Counted from the first letter of the stretch, positions 8,668 through 19,129 are shown. The stretch: DNA of 64,000 nucleotides from Pedobacter nyackensis (GCF_900176505.1 NZ_FWYB01000021.1:1-64000), one strand, 5' to 3'. Program-made: numbers and translations. Notes: generated from the sequence alone by a model not told the origin.

Positions 8668-11600
8668 ATGAAAAAACTTTTATTAGCCGCATCGCTCGTG
8701 TTTTCAGCCATTGTGCTGCAAGCACAGGATAACCCGTTATGGCTGCGTTATCCGACTATTTCTCCGGATGGGAAACAAATTGCCTTTGGCTACAAAGGCG
8801 ACATCTACCTGATTAACAGTGCTGGTGGACAAGCCATTCCCTTAACATTAAACGAAGCACATGATATGATGCCCGTATGGAGCAAAGATGGTAAATCCAT
8901 TGCTTTTGCAAGTAACCGATACGGCAATTTCGATGTGTTTTTAGTCGGCATAAACGGCGGCTCCCCTACCCGCCTTACGTTTAACAGCGCCAATGATTAT
9001 CCATATGATTTTACGCCAGATAATAAGCATGTATTATTTGGAAGCGCCAGAAACGGGACCACAGAAAGTGCAAGATTTCATAGCCCACGTATTTTCCAGA
9101 ATCTTTATAAAGTGAAAACCGAGGATGGTAAACCCGTACTTGTGAGTGCTGCAGGTATTGAAAACGCCAGCTACAACAGAGACGGAAGCCTGTTGGTATT
9201 TGAGGATAAAAAAGGATATGAAGACGGCTGGAGGAAGCATCATACATCATCGGTAACCCGGGACATCTGGATCATGGATGTAAAAGCAAACACCTATACC
9301 CAGGTATCCAGCTTTGAGGGAGAAGACCGTAACCCGGTTTTCAGTGCGGATGATAAAAGCATTTATTTCCTCAGCGAAAAAAATGGAAATCAAAACATTT
9401 TTCAGATCCCTTCCAGCGGGCAGAAAAACTATCAGCAGCTCACAACTTTTCAAAATAATCCGGTAAGACACCTTACCATAGCCAATGACAATACACTTTG
9501 TTTCTCTCAAAATGGTGAAATCTATACCTTAAAAAATGGGCAGAGCAAAAAACTAAACGTCAAGATATTGAATGATGGCCGGGACAACCTAAGCAGAACA
9601 GAACCTGTAATGGGTAATGTGAGTGAATTTGCATTGAGTCCGAATGGAAAAGAAATCGCGTTTATCAACCGCGGAGAAGTATTCGTAACCAGCGTAGAAA
9701 ATGGTCAGACCAAACAAATTACCAAAACTCCACAACAGGAAAGAATGGTTACCTGGTCGCCCGATAGTAAGTCTATTTACTACTCCACTGAACGTGGAAA
9801 GAGTTGGGACATTTACAAAAGCACCATTGTACAAAAAGATGAGCCATACTTTTTTGCTGCAACAGTGATTAAGGATGAGCCTATTATCGAAGGTGTTTCG
9901 GAACAGTATCAACCGGAAATCTCTCCGGATGGGAAAGAAATCGCTTATATCGAAGACCGAAATATTCTGAAAGTTTACAATATCAAAGGTAAGAGCAGTC
10001 GCACCATTTTACCTAAAGGCCACAACCATTCATATAGTGATGGCGACTGGAGTTTCCAATGGAGTCCGGATGGCAAATATATCCTTACCGATGATCAAAA
10101 AGGATTTATGTCCCGCAGTAACCTGGCCATCTTTAAAGCTGATGGATCTGGAAATGCCATTTACCCGGTAAACAGTGGCTTCGGCGAATATTCAGGTCAA
10201 TGGGCTTTGAACGGCAAAATGATTACCTGGGCAAGTTCCAAAGACGGCCGTAAATCACTGGCTATACAGGGCAACAGGGAAATGGATATTTTTGGCATTT
10301 TCTTAGACCAGGAGGCTTATGACCGCGCGGCCATGAGTAAAGCGGATTTCGACCTGTTAAAAGAAAGAGAAGATCGTGAACGTCTGACGCCAAAAGACAC
10401 GGCAAATACTAAGGCGAAACCAGCTAAGCAAGATACCAGTAAAAAAGAATTTGTTCCTGATTTCAGCAACCTGGGAAACAGGAAAGTAAAGCTCACGATA
10501 AACAGTAGTTCATTGGGTGGCTATGCTTTAAATACCGACGCAAGCAAATTGTACTACTTATCGTCTTTTGAAAGTGGTTATGATTTATGGGTGACTGATA
10601 CGCGCAGCAGGGAGACAAAAGTCCTGGCTAAACTTTCTGGCAGCCCAAGCGGAATTGAAATGAGCAAAGATGGAAAATCACTGTTTGTAAGCAATCGCGG
10701 CAGACTGGTAAAGGTGGAGAGTGAAAGTGGCAGGATTACGCCTATTGGCATTACTGGCGATATGGTGGTAGATGCCGCTGCCGAGAGGGAATATATATTT
10801 AACCACGCCTGGAGACAAGTAAAAGAAAAATTCTATGATCCTAAGTTGCATGGCGTAGACTGGGCAATGTACAGAGAAACTTACGCACGCTTTCTGCCTC
10901 ATGTTAACAACAACTTCGATTTCCAGGAATTGTTAAGTGAGATTCTGGGCGAGCTCAATGCATCTCATACCGGCGGACGCTACACTCCAATGATCAGCAA
11001 TGCAGATGAGACGGCAAAACTGGGATTGTTGTTTGATGAAACAAATCCGGGCGAAGGCTTAAAAGTTACCGAAGTAATTGCCGGTGGTCCTTTGGCAACA
11101 AAGAAAAGCAAAGTAAAAGCTGGCCATCTGCTCATGGCTATCGACAGTGAGTCTATTACAGCTGATGTAGATTGGGCGAAATATCTGAACAACAAAAAAG
11201 GTAAGAACACCCTGTTAAGCTTTTATGATCCAACCAGCAAAAACAAGTGGACAGAAACCATCAGACCTGTAGGAATGGCGGAAGAAAACACGCTGATGTA
11301 CAAAAGGTGGATTGCCAAAATGGAGCAAATGGTAGATAAACTAAGCGGTGGAAAAGTTGGATACGTACATGTGGAAGGAATGAACGACGCCAGCTTCAGA
11401 GAAACTTTTGATGTAGTTCTGGGCAAGAATCTCGAAAAAGAGGCCCTGATTGTAGATACCCGCTTTAATAGCGGAGGATGGCTGCATGACGACCTGAACA
11501 CTTTCTTATCCGGAAAAAAATACCTGGAATTTGCCCCTCAGGGCAACAGGTTAAAAGGTGGTGAACCTAACGTTAGATGGACCAAACCTAGTTGCGTAGT

Positions 11601-11910
11601 GATGAATGAAGCCAATTACAGTGATGCATTTATCTTCCCTTATATCTACAAACAAAACGGACTAGGCAAATTGATCGGTATGCCTGTTGCAGGTACCGGC
11701 ACTGCTGTATGGTGGGAACGTCAGATAGACCCTACCCTTGTTTTTGGAATACCTATGATTGGTACGATTGGAAAAGAAAACCGTACAACAGAAAATCTGC
11801 AGGTTGAACCGGATATTCGGGTTCCTGTTAAGTACGAATCTTATTTAAGCGGATCGGATACACAAATAGAAGTGGCTGTTAAAGAAATGCTAAAAACAAT
11901 TAAACAGTAA
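8668..11910 (+). CDS. tricorn protease-like S41 peptidase, secreted
   Basis: 1080 residues with an N-terminal signal peptide (MKKLLLAASLVFSAIVLQAQ). Residues ~25-700 hold two beta-propellers built of PD40/WD40-like blades (ISPDGKQIAF, PVWSKDGKSIAF, FSADDKSIYF, LSPNGKEIAF). A PDZ-like segment follows at about 795-865, then the S41 catalytic core. Expected catalytic residues are present: S766-H767 in NASHTGG and S985-D986 in NYSDAF, the latter being the nucleophile block. By family knowledge, tricorn-type proteases degrade oligopeptides. Here the signal peptide puts it in the periplasm. It is monocistronic, with its own promoter and terminator. Its length is usual for the family. Confidence 0.93.
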   Translation: MKKLLLAASLVFSAIVLQAQDNPLWLRYPTISPDGKQIAFGYKGDIYLINSAGGQAIPLTLNEAHDMMPVWSKDGKSIAFASNRYGNFDVFLVGINGGSPTRLTFNSANDYPYDFTPDNKHVLFGSARNGTTESARFHSPRIFQNLYKVKTEDGKPVLVSAAGIENASYNRDGSLLVFEDKKGYEDGWRKHHTSSVTRDIWIMDVKANTYTQVSSFEGEDRNPVFSADDKSIYFLSEKNGNQNIFQIPSSGQKNYQQLTTFQNNPVRHLTIANDNTLCFSQNGEIYTLKNGQSKKLNVKILNDGRDNLSRTEPVMGNVSEFALSPNGKEIAFINRGEVFVTSVENGQTKQITKTPQQERMVTWSPDSKSIYYSTERGKSWDIYKSTIVQKDEPYFFAATVIKDEPIIEGVSEQYQPEISPDGKEIAYIEDRNILKVYNIKGKSSRTILPKGHNHSYSDGDWSFQWSPDGKYILTDDQKGFMSRSNLAIFKADGSGNAIYPVNSGFGEYSGQWALNGKMITWASSKDGRKSLAIQGNREMDIFGIFLDQEAYDRAAMSKADFDLLKEREDRERLTPKDTANTKAKPAKQDTSKKEFVPDFSNLGNRKVKLTINSSSLGGYALNTDASKLYYLSSFESGYDLWVTDTRSRETKVLAKLSGSPSGIEMSKDGKSLFVSNRGRLVKVESESGRITPIGITGDMVVDAAAEREYIFNHAWRQVKEKFYDPKLHGVDWAMYRETYARFLPHVNNNFDFQELLSEILGELNASHTGGRYTPMISNADETAKLGLLFDETNPGEGLKVTEVIAGGPLATKKSKVKAGHLLMAIDSESITADVDWAKYLNNKKGKNTLLSFYDPTSKNKWTETIRPVGMAEENTLMYKRWIAKMEQMVDKLSGGKVGYVHVEGMNDASFRETFDVVLGKNLEKEALIVDTRFNSGGWLHDDLNTFLSGKKYLEFAPQGNRLKGGEPNVRWTKPSCVVMNEANYSDAFIFPYIYKQNGLGKLIGMPVAGTGTAVWWERQIDPTLVFGIPMIGTIGKENRTTENLQVEPDIRVPVKYESYLSGSDTQIEVAVKEMLKTIKQ

Positions 11911-11966
11911 CCAATTCCATATAGTCGCAACAGTGTTCAACTGGTAGAAGATTATAAACCCAATGT

Positions 11967-11999
11967 AAAAGCGCTGCTGCAAGATGCAGCAGCGCTTTT
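11967..11999. terminator. bidirectional hairpin terminator
   Basis: A perfect 14-base stem (AAAAGCGCTGCTGC at 11967-11980 with its complement at 11986-11999) has a 5-base loop and a T-rich tail on the + strand. It lies between two convergent genes and can serve both. Confidence 0.9.
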
Positions 12000-12018
12000 A
12001 TTTTTAGTAAGTGATTTT

Positions 12019-13200
12019 TCAGGGTGCCAGCGTGAACCTATATAGTTTGGCTATAGCTTGTTGTTGCTGTAAACCATATTCCAGATAAGCATCACGTGTT
12101 TTGTAAAGTGATAAAATTTCATTGTAATACTGGATTACCGAAATCTCACCAAACTGCAAAGCCTTTTCTAACAAAGATTCAGATTTGAGCTGATCCAGTA
12201 AACTCCTATATTCCCCAAGCAAATAGGTAGCCTCTTCGTATTGCTGATAATAGACCCTGTTTTCCTGCATGTGTTCCAGACGGTGGTCTGTCATGCGGTT
12301 TTCAGCAACCAATCGCTCCAGTTTCTTTTGCTTAACCGTATTTTTCTTTTCCCAAAGTGGAATGCTCAAACCTACATGGATACCCTGGTATTTCTGACCA
12401 AGGAGAGATTGACTATGATAGCCTGCTTCAAAACCGGGCAAGGTCAAGGCTTTATTCAATGCCGTTTCTTTAGCCGCTATTGCCTGTTGGCTGGCATAAA
12501 TTTTAAGCAATGGATCACCTGCCTCAATCAAACTATCCAGTATTTCAAAAGACGGTATTGAAGGATTTTCGGGATATACTTTTGTATCTACAGCTACTGA
12601 GCTTCCACCGGTATAGGCCACAAATTTTTGTTTCAACTGCTCCCGTTGCAGCTCATTACGCTTTAACTGGGTTTTGGTTTCAAGAAGCAGCAACTTAACT
12701 TTATTGAGATCAAGGACATTCCCATCCCCCGCACTCATTTTTTTCTGATAAGCCGCATGTAGTTTTTCAACTGCCTTTACACGTTCGGTATAGGTGAGAT
12801 TAAGCTGATTGAGGTAAACCCATTGTAACCATTCTAATTTCACATTCAACAGCAATTCCTGTCCTTTTGCTTTTGCAATAAAATCGGCTTGCTTTATCTT
12901 CTCACCGGCAGCTTGTTTGCGATAAGTATAACTACTTGGAAAATCAAAACGCTGGATAATGGCAAAATCCTGCTGATTGCCTGCATCTTTTGGTGTACCG
13001 AAAAGTATTTCGTATTCTGCCGTTGGATTTCCTGGATTTAAACCCGTTCGGAATGCCATTTTGCTAGCATCAGATTCGGCCTGATGCACTTTTAGTGCTT
13101 TATTCTGCAGCCTTGTAAGATTTAATACAGAATCCAACGTTTGTGCTTTTGCATAGTTTAGCCCTAAGATCAAAAGCAGTATGTAGGTTAAAGTTCTCAT
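12019..13200 (-). CDS. TolC-family outer membrane efflux protein
   Basis: 393 residues with a signal peptide (cleavage after KAQ, about residue 20). Long heptad-like helical stretches with an internal duplication, as in outer membrane efflux proteins that form the exit channel of tripartite pumps. It is the last gene of the RND set and begins one base after the stop of the CusA-like pump gene, so it is surely cotranscribed. At ~390 residues it is somewhat shorter than E. coli TolC/CusC, which is usual for this phylum. Confidence 0.9.
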   Translation of the reverse strand: MRTLTYILLLILGLNYAKAQTLDSVLNLTRLQNKALKVHQAESDASKMAFRTGLNPGNPTAEYEILFGTPKDAGNQQDFAIIQRFDFPSSYTYRKQAAGEKIKQADFIAKAKGQELLLNVKLEWLQWVYLNQLNLTYTERVKAVEKLHAAYQKKMSAGDGNVLDLNKVKLLLLETKTQLKRNELQREQLKQKFVAYTGGSSVAVDTKVYPENPSIPSFEILDSLIEAGDPLLKIYASQQAIAAKETALNKALTLPGFEAGYHSQSLLGQKYQGIHVGLSIPLWEKKNTVKQKKLERLVAENRMTDHRLEHMQENRVYYQQYEEATYLLGEYRSLLDQLKSESLLEKALQFGEISVIQYYNEILSLYKTRDAYLEYGLQQQQAIAKLYRFTLAP

Positions 13201-13201
13201 C

Positions 13202-16200
13202 TTATGCTTGATTAAGGTTTGTAGATTTTCTTTTTTTCATCAGGCTATTGTACACGATGGGCACAATAAACAGATTTAATAGCGTTGAGCTTAACAAACC
13301 ACCTAGTATAACATTAGCCATCGGGCTTTGAATCTCGTTCCCCGGTTGATCACTGGCTATTGCTAGCGGAATCAAAGCTAAACCTGCGGTAAGTGCGGTC
13401 ATCAGGATCGGACTTAAACGATCTATTGATCCTTTGATCACAATATCCAGATCATAAAAGCCCTTTTCCTGCTGTAAATGTCTGTAATGAGAAACCAGTA
13501 AAATCCCATTTCTTGTCGCTATTCCAAACAGTGTGATAAAACCAATGATAACAGGAATACTAATGATACTCCCAGTTAGCCATACGCTGACTATACCACC
13601 AATAAGCGCCAATGGCAGATTGATGAGAATAATCATAGACAGCGCAGAATCTTTAAACTCATGATACAAGACAAGAAAAATCGCTAATAAAGCAAACACT
13701 GAAGTCAACACTAAAGTTCGGGAAGCTTCGGCTTCTGCCTCAAACTGTCCGCCATATTCAACCCTGTAGTTTTGCGGTAGCTTTATGCCTTTCATTTTAG
13801 CCTGTATCTCTTCAACAGCTGATAACTGGTCTCTTCCCGCAACATTGGCCGAAACCACTAATTTACGTTGAGCGTTCTCCCTGTTAATCGTATTTGGGCC
13901 TTTTGTAGATACGATTTCAGCTACACTTCCCAAGGCCACTCTTGAACCATCCCCCGCATCAATCAATAGGTTTTTCAAATCTTCTATCCTACTTCTCGCG
14001 GATTCCTCGTATCTGAGTACCAAATCAAAGCGTTTTCCTGCTTCGTAAACATCGCCCACTTTTTCACCGCCAATGGAAACTTCTACAAAGCGGCTAAAAT
14101 CTTCCAGACTGATGCCTTTTGCCGCAAGCAGGTCTCTTTTTGGTTTGATCTGGATTTGAGGAATCTGGATTTGCTGTTCAACTGATATGTCCACCAATCC
14201 GGGAATATGCTCAATTGCGTTTTTAGTTTCATTACCTAACCGATATAGTTCTGCCAAATCCTGCCCGAATATTTTAATCGCAATATTTGCTCTCGTACCA
14301 GACAGCATGTGATCGATCCGGTGACCAATAGGCTGGCCTATAGTGATGTTTGCACCAGTAATGCCTGTCAGTTTCTGCCTTACATCAGCCATAAATTCCG
14401 ACCTCGAGCGTTCTTCCAGAAAGAAAGGCACATCAATTTCAGAAGCGTTAACGCCTTGTGCGTGTTCATCCAGTTCGGCACGTCCGGTACGTCTGGTAGT
14501 TGTTTTTACTTCAGGAATACTGAGCATGGCACGTTCAACCTGCTGTCCGATCTTGTTGCTTTCTTCCAGAGATATACCGGGCATAGTAACTGCACTGATC
14601 ACCAGTGAACCTTCATTAAATTCGGGAAGGAAGCTCCGGCCAAAACTGCTGAACAGGAATAATGCACCAATGAACAAGCCCACAACTCCGGCAACAAGCC
14701 ATTTGCGGTACGTGATTGCTTTTTGCAAAGCACCAAGATAACCATGATTCAAATGCCTCACCAGCCAGCTTTCTTTTTTCTGCTTTAGCAGCGTTTTATC
14801 TGAAGTTAACAGGTAACTGCAAAGCACAGGTGTCAAGGTAATGGCAACGATCAGCGAAGCAAACAAAGCCACCACAAAGGCAATGCCCAGCGGTACCAGT
14901 AGCCTACCTTCCATTCCTGTTAAAAAGAACAACGGTGTAAAAGCAATGATGATGATGAAAGTAGCATGGATGATAGAAGAACGGATCTCTGTTGAGGCGT
15001 TATAAATCACCGTAAATTTGTTTTCCTGCTGTTCTGCCGGAAGATGTGCATTTTCCTTTAAACGTTTCAGTACATTCTCTACATCAATAATGGCGTCATC
15101 TACCAAATCACCGATGGCAATAGCCATACCGCCGAGACTCATGGTATTGATGGTTAAACCCATTATTTTGAGTACCACAATAGCCACCAGTAAGGAAATT
15201 GGAATTGCAATGAGGGAAATGGCTGTTGCCCGCCAATTCATCAGGAAGATAGAAAGAATGATCACTACGAAAATAGAACCTTCAATGAGTGTTTTTTCAA
15301 TATTACCTATAGAGGCTTCAATAAAGCTGGCCTGACGGAATATTTTCGTGTTTACCACTACGTCCTGTGGTAAACTACTTTTTAATTCTTCAATGGTATG
15401 ATCAATCTTTTCGGTTAGTTCCAGCGTGTTGGTATTGGGCTGTTTCATTACCGTCATGATCACCGAAGGCTGGGCATTTAACGAACCGTCACCCAATTTA
15501 ACTGCTGCACCAATAGTAACAGTTGCCACATCAGCTATTTTAACTGCTTTGCCATTTATGGTTTTAATCAGCGTGTTGCCAATGTCTTCAGGCTTATTGG
15601 TACGCAAAATCCCTTTAACCAGATATTCATTGCCATATTGGTTGATCAGCCCCCCAGAAACATTCTGTCCGATAACATTTGTAGCCTTAAAAAGCTCGTT
15701 CATGGTGATGCCATAGGCTTTAAGCAATGCGGGTTTTGCTAAAATCTGGTATTGCTTATAATCGCCTCCAATCACTACCACCTGTGAAACACCACCTGTA
15801 GCTAACAACACCGGACGGATATTCCAGTCGGCAATGGTCCTTAAGTCCATCAGGTTAGTTTGTTTAGCAGTTATACTAATGAGCATGATCTCACCCATGA
15901 TCGAAGTATTGGGTGCAAGTACAGGAAGGCTAACTCCCTGTGGGAACTTCCCAGATAAAGTCGCTAACTTCTCTGCAACGATCTGTCTTGCACGATAAAT
16001 ATCCGTACCCCAGTCAAATTCTACCCAAACAATAGAAATCCCTGCTGAAGCGGAAGACCTGACCCTACGCACATCTGTGGAGCCATTGACAGTGGATTCA
16101 ATTGGAAAACTGACCAGCTGTTCCACCTCTTCCGGTGCCAATCCATGAGCTTCGGTAATAATCGCTACCGTTGGTGCGGTAAGGTCTGGAAATACGTCAA

Positions 16201-16306
16201 CTTCCATTTTTACAGCCGTATAACTCCCTCCCATCAGCAGCAGTACCGATGCAAGAAGAACCACAAGGCGGTTCCTCAGTGCAAATTTTATAATATGATT
16301 TAGCAT
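13202..16306 (-). CDS. CusA/CzcA-type heavy-metal efflux RND transporter
   Basis: 1034 residues, inner-membrane proton-driven pump of the HME-RND class. Seen: N-terminal membrane helix, ENDVFPDLT-like periplasmic start (VDVFPDLTAPTV), the charged helix GDLVDDAIIDVEN (around 400, proton relay region), two large periplasmic halves, and a second set of helices ending near 1020. The metal cannot be decided from sequence; His-rich partner proteins upstream suggest Cu, Zn, Co or similar. The length is typical. It sits between the adaptor and TolC-like genes in one operon, with spacings of 12 and 1 bases. Unlike some Bacteroidota CusA proteins, no TolC domain is fused at the C-terminus. Confidence 0.93.
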   Translation of the reverse strand: MLNHIIKFALRNRLVVLLASVLLLMGGSYTAVKMEVDVFPDLTAPTVAIITEAHGLAPEEVEQLVSFPIESTVNGSTDVRRVRSSASAGISIVWVEFDWGTDIYRARQIVAEKLATLSGKFPQGVSLPVLAPNTSIMGEIMLISITAKQTNLMDLRTIADWNIRPVLLATGGVSQVVVIGGDYKQYQILAKPALLKAYGITMNELFKATNVIGQNVSGGLINQYGNEYLVKGILRTNKPEDIGNTLIKTINGKAVKIADVATVTIGAAVKLGDGSLNAQPSVIMTVMKQPNTNTLELTEKIDHTIEELKSSLPQDVVVNTKIFRQASFIEASIGNIEKTLIEGSIFVVIILSIFLMNWRATAISLIAIPISLLVAIVVLKIMGLTINTMSLGGMAIAIGDLVDDAIIDVENVLKRLKENAHLPAEQQENKFTVIYNASTEIRSSIIHATFIIIIAFTPLFFLTGMEGRLLVPLGIAFVVALFASLIVAITLTPVLCSYLLTSDKTLLKQKKESWLVRHLNHGYLGALQKAITYRKWLVAGVVGLFIGALFLFSSFGRSFLPEFNEGSLVISAVTMPGISLEESNKIGQQVERAMLSIPEVKTTTRRTGRAELDEHAQGVNASEIDVPFFLEERSRSEFMADVRQKLTGITGANITIGQPIGHRIDHMLSGTRANIAIKIFGQDLAELYRLGNETKNAIEHIPGLVDISVEQQIQIPQIQIKPKRDLLAAKGISLEDFSRFVEVSIGGEKVGDVYEAGKRFDLVLRYEESARSRIEDLKNLLIDAGDGSRVALGSVAEIVSTKGPNTINRENAQRKLVVSANVAGRDQLSAVEEIQAKMKGIKLPQNYRVEYGGQFEAEAEASRTLVLTSVFALLAIFLVLYHEFKDSALSMIILINLPLALIGGIVSVWLTGSIISIPVIIGFITLFGIATRNGILLVSHYRHLQQEKGFYDLDIVIKGSIDRLSPILMTALTAGLALIPLAIASDQPGNEIQSPMANVILGGLLSSTLLNLFIVPIVYNSLMKKRKSTNLNQA

Positions 16307-16318
16307 GATCTTCGGGGG

Positions 16319-17794
16319 TTAATGTTCGTGACCATGTGCCGGAGCAGAACCCTGACCTGCGACAAGTTTTAAATAATAGGCACCTTTGGTAACCACAATA
16401 TCACCACCCTGCAACCCTCCGGTAACCTGTACCATTTTGCCATTGCTTTGCCCCAATTGTATGCCCCGTCTTTCAAAATGCTCACCATCCTTTTGTACGT
16501 AGACAAAGTAATTGCCCTGATCCTCCATAACGGCAGTTTCAGGTATTTGTAATACATTACTGCCTGAACTGGTTAAAAGATAGGCTTCAACCGGGATACC
16601 CGATAGAAATTCAGGGCGGTTGTCCAAAGAAAAAATAACAGGGATCAATCCCGACGCGGATACCGAACGTCCATAAGAAAGCAGTTTTCCATTGAGGTTT
16701 CCCAGTTCATAAAGTTGGTCGTTGATCTTGAAATTGGCAGATTTCACCTGGCTTAACTGCCCTGCATAGGAGGCGGGAACATCAGCCGTAAGCTGAATCT
16801 TTTTACCGGCTGATACTGTAGCCAACTGTTGACCTTGCTGCACATAATCTCCCTCTTTAACCAGCAGATCAGTTAAAAAGCCTGATGTCTGAGATTTAAG
16901 AGCAACCCCGTTTCCTGAAAAATTACGGGACAGCTTTTGATAATTCAATTGTTGCTGCTGATAATTGTTGAGTGCATTTTGGTAATCCCTTTCAGAAATG
17001 ATCTGATCAGGACGCAAGGTTTTGGCACGTTCGTAATCGGCTTTTGCTTTGGCAAGGTTCAGTTTTGCTTCCTGTACTGCGGTATTCAGGTTGTCACCTG
17101 TTAGGCTTGCTCCGGAGATAGAAAATAAGGCTTGTCCTGAACTAACTTTACTTCCGGTAGTTAACGGGGCACGAAATTTCAAAACTCCGGCGGCCGTCGC
17201 CACAATACTTTCCTGATCACCTACTGCGGCTGTTATCGTTGCCGGAGCTTTAATTACACCAGCGAAACTATCTGTAGCAATTTTGGTTACCCCAAAATCA
17301 AGTTTCCAGCTCTGCTCTTTTAAAAAAGTGATCTCACTTGCCGAAGCAACCGGAGATTGATGTTGTTTTTTAAATTCGTCATAACTGGCGAAGACTGTAG
17401 CCGGAACTTTAAACTGATGTATATTTCCATTCAGATTGATGTCAAATATTAGCTGCCCTTTACCTAGTATTTTGGGATTAAGGACAATTTTATAAATACC
17501 TGGTACAGTTGCGGAATTCAATACTTTCCTGATCCCTGTACGACCAATCACAAGGCTGGTGGTCACCTTCGCACTTTTAATGGGCTTGTAGTCCTCCAGA
17601 GTGGTTAGGTGAATGGCAAATTTGGAAGCCGCATCCTTAATGAATGGATCATACTCTGCAAAAATCTCTACCTGATTGTCCAGATCTGTCAAGCTAAGTT
17701 TAATATTTTCTGCTTCGTGGACGGCGTGTTGAGCTTTTTGTTGGCAGGCCGTAAACAGTACCGTAGTTATTATTAATAAATATATTCTTTTCAT
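16319..17794 (-). CDS. RND efflux periplasmic adaptor (membrane fusion protein), lipoprotein
   Basis: 491 residues, lipoprotein signal with TACQQ (Cys about 16). An extra N-terminal domain of ~150 residues comes before the usual lipoyl/hairpin/beta-barrel order. The barrel-sandwich is split by a coiled coil (about 240-290, LNLAKAKADYERAKTL). The C-terminal membrane-proximal domain ends in the metal-binding-looking tail APAHGHEH. It joins the CusA-like pump to the TolC-like channel and, in CusB-type proteins, passes metal to the pump. First large gene of the RND operon. Confidence 0.9.
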   Translation of the reverse strand: MKRIYLLIITTVLFTACQQKAQHAVHEAENIKLSLTDLDNQVEIFAEYDPFIKDAASKFAIHLTTLEDYKPIKSAKVTTSLVIGRTGIRKVLNSATVPGIYKIVLNPKILGKGQLIFDINLNGNIHQFKVPATVFASYDEFKKQHQSPVASASEITFLKEQSWKLDFGVTKIATDSFAGVIKAPATITAAVGDQESIVATAAGVLKFRAPLTTGSKVSSGQALFSISGASLTGDNLNTAVQEAKLNLAKAKADYERAKTLRPDQIISERDYQNALNNYQQQQLNYQKLSRNFSGNGVALKSQTSGFLTDLLVKEGDYVQQGQQLATVSAGKKIQLTADVPASYAGQLSQVKSANFKINDQLYELGNLNGKLLSYGRSVSASGLIPVIFSLDNRPEFLSGIPVEAYLLTSSGSNVLQIPETAVMEDQGNYFVYVQKDGEHFERRGIQLGQSNGKMVQVTGGLQGGDIVVTKGAYYLKLVAGQGSAPAHGHEH

Positions 17795-17853
17795 TTTATG
17801 GCCTTTTGGGGGTTTAACAGTTACAGGCGCTTTTACCTGTAACTGTCAGGGTG

Positions 17854-18036
17854 TTAATCAGTTTTTACTGAATCTACTTTGAACTCTTCTTGCTTAGTTG
17901 TGTCTACAGCAGCTTCATGATCAACATGGGTTGATCCGTCTTCGTGCTGGTGGGTACCTTCAGCTTTTTTTTCGTTGCTGCATGATACAGCAAATAATCC
18001 AATGGCAACAGCCATTGCAAGCATGGTTTTCTTCAT
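17854..18036 (-). CDS. small His-rich lipoprotein
   Basis: 60 residues. Signal peptide with lipobox AVSCSN (Cys 19), then an acidic, His-containing tail (HQHEDGSTHVDHE). Such small lipoproteins may hold metal at the outer face of a membrane. It lies 59 bases upstream of the RND adaptor in the same direction, so a role in the same metal response is inferred. No family name is recognised. Confidence 0.72.
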   Translation of the reverse strand: MKKTMLAMAVAIGLFAVSCSNEKKAEGTHQHEDGSTHVDHEAAVDTTKQEEFKVDSVKTD

Positions 18037-18074
18037 GATTGTAAATTGTGGTTAAATAAAAAAAATGGATATAG

Positions 18075-18509
18075 TTAGGCCATTGCGGGCGGGCCGCGCC
18101 TGCTTTTGAAAAGAATGACGTGTTTTGTGGGGTATTCCTCTGGCGGGGAATAAACCGGGAGTATAAGGTTATACTCCAATAATGAAAAGTCTTGTATGCC
18201 ACTAAATCCCGGAAGGATAATAGATATAGTTTTACAGAAATCAGCTTTTAACTGATTACCTGATTGCATTGGGGTATCCGTTTTACCGTGATTGATGAAG
18301 GAAAGGATTTCATCCAGCCAATCGACTTGTTTGTCTTGCTTAGATGAACCGGCATTATCATGATGATGGTGATGCTTGTCTCCAGGTCCATGTGAATGCG
18401 TTGCAACAACTTCTTTTTCATGATGATGGTGAGGAAATAACTGATGCGCAAGGTGCAATGAAAATGCACCAATCAGCAAGAACAACAGAAATTGTTTTTT
18501 CAGCATCAT
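18075..18509 (-). CDS. His-rich periplasmic/membrane-anchored protein, likely metal-binding
   Basis: 144 residues. An N-terminal hydrophobic helix (about 6-24) is followed by two His clusters, PHHHH near 27 and KHHHHH near 45, separated by THSHGPG. The remainder is amphipathic with no known motif. It leads the metal-efflux gene set in the same direction (38 bases to the next gene), which suggests a metal sensor, buffer or delivery role. This is inference from composition and position only. Confidence 0.72.
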   Translation of the reverse strand: MMLKKQFLLFLLIGAFSLHLAHQLFPHHHHEKEVVATHSHGPGDKHHHHHDNAGSSKQDKQVDWLDEILSFINHGKTDTPMQSGNQLKADFCKTISIILPGFSGIQDFSLLEYNLILPVYSPPEEYPTKHVILFKSRRGPPAMA

Positions 18510-18649
18510 AGTACAATATTACTAATTAAATAATGGAGATCATATAAAACCCAATAGATTCATACGGCCTTATTATCCAATCATCGACTTCATGTCAGGC
18601 ATCCCGTGGATTAAACTTGGATGTCTCTGCTAGCCTAATAATAAAAAAA

Positions 18650-19105
18650 TTAGCGCGATAAACGCAGATGATAAGTCTCGATTTCTTTTAAAGCTTCCAG
18701 AATACCGGTACGTTGACGTTGCAATAAAACAATGTGATCTGCATGGGAGGCATAATCTTCCAGCACTTTATCATATTTCTCAATTGCAGCTTTCTCCGCC
18801 GTTTCAATAGCTCCTAAAATAGCAGGATCCTCTTTACTACTTAGGGCTTGTTTGATGTCAATCCAGGTACGATGTAAAGCGCCTAAAATTCCACCTTCTT
18901 CATTGTCATAATCTCCACCATGTTGGGCTATATGGGCTTTAAGTTCCATCGCATAGTCTGCACGCTGAATGCTGTACTTGAGAAAAAGATCTTTCAACTC
19001 GCCGCTATCAGTAGCTTCACAAGCAGAGGTATAACCTTCTTTTCCATCATTTACAATATCGACCAGCCCTTTCAGGTCGCTGATGATTTCTTGATTTGTT
19101 TCCAT
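18650..19105 (-). CDS. PA2169-type four-helix-bundle protein (DUF2383)
   Basis: 151 residues, all helical and acidic. The ISDLKGLVDIVNDGKEGYTSA start, the LFLKYSIQRADYAMEL middle and the ILGALHRTWIDIKQAL segment are characteristic of the ferritin-like DUF2383/PA2169 family. These proteins are induced in stress and have no proven activity. It is followed by a broken universal stress protein gene, which fits a former stress locus. Confidence 0.85.
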   Translation of the reverse strand: METNQEIISDLKGLVDIVNDGKEGYTSACEATDSGELKDLFLKYSIQRADYAMELKAHIAQHGGDYDNEEGGILGALHRTWIDIKQALSSKEDPAILGAIETAEKAAIEKYDKVLEDYASHADHIVLLQRQRTGILEALKEIETYHLRLSR

Positions 19106-19129
19106 AGATGTATAATTTTTAATCCTCGT

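Noticed and set aside
15018..15716. Long open frames on the + strand inside the CusA-like gene
   Set aside because: Antisense shadows of a well-supported pump gene; their codon use is the mirror of the coding strand.
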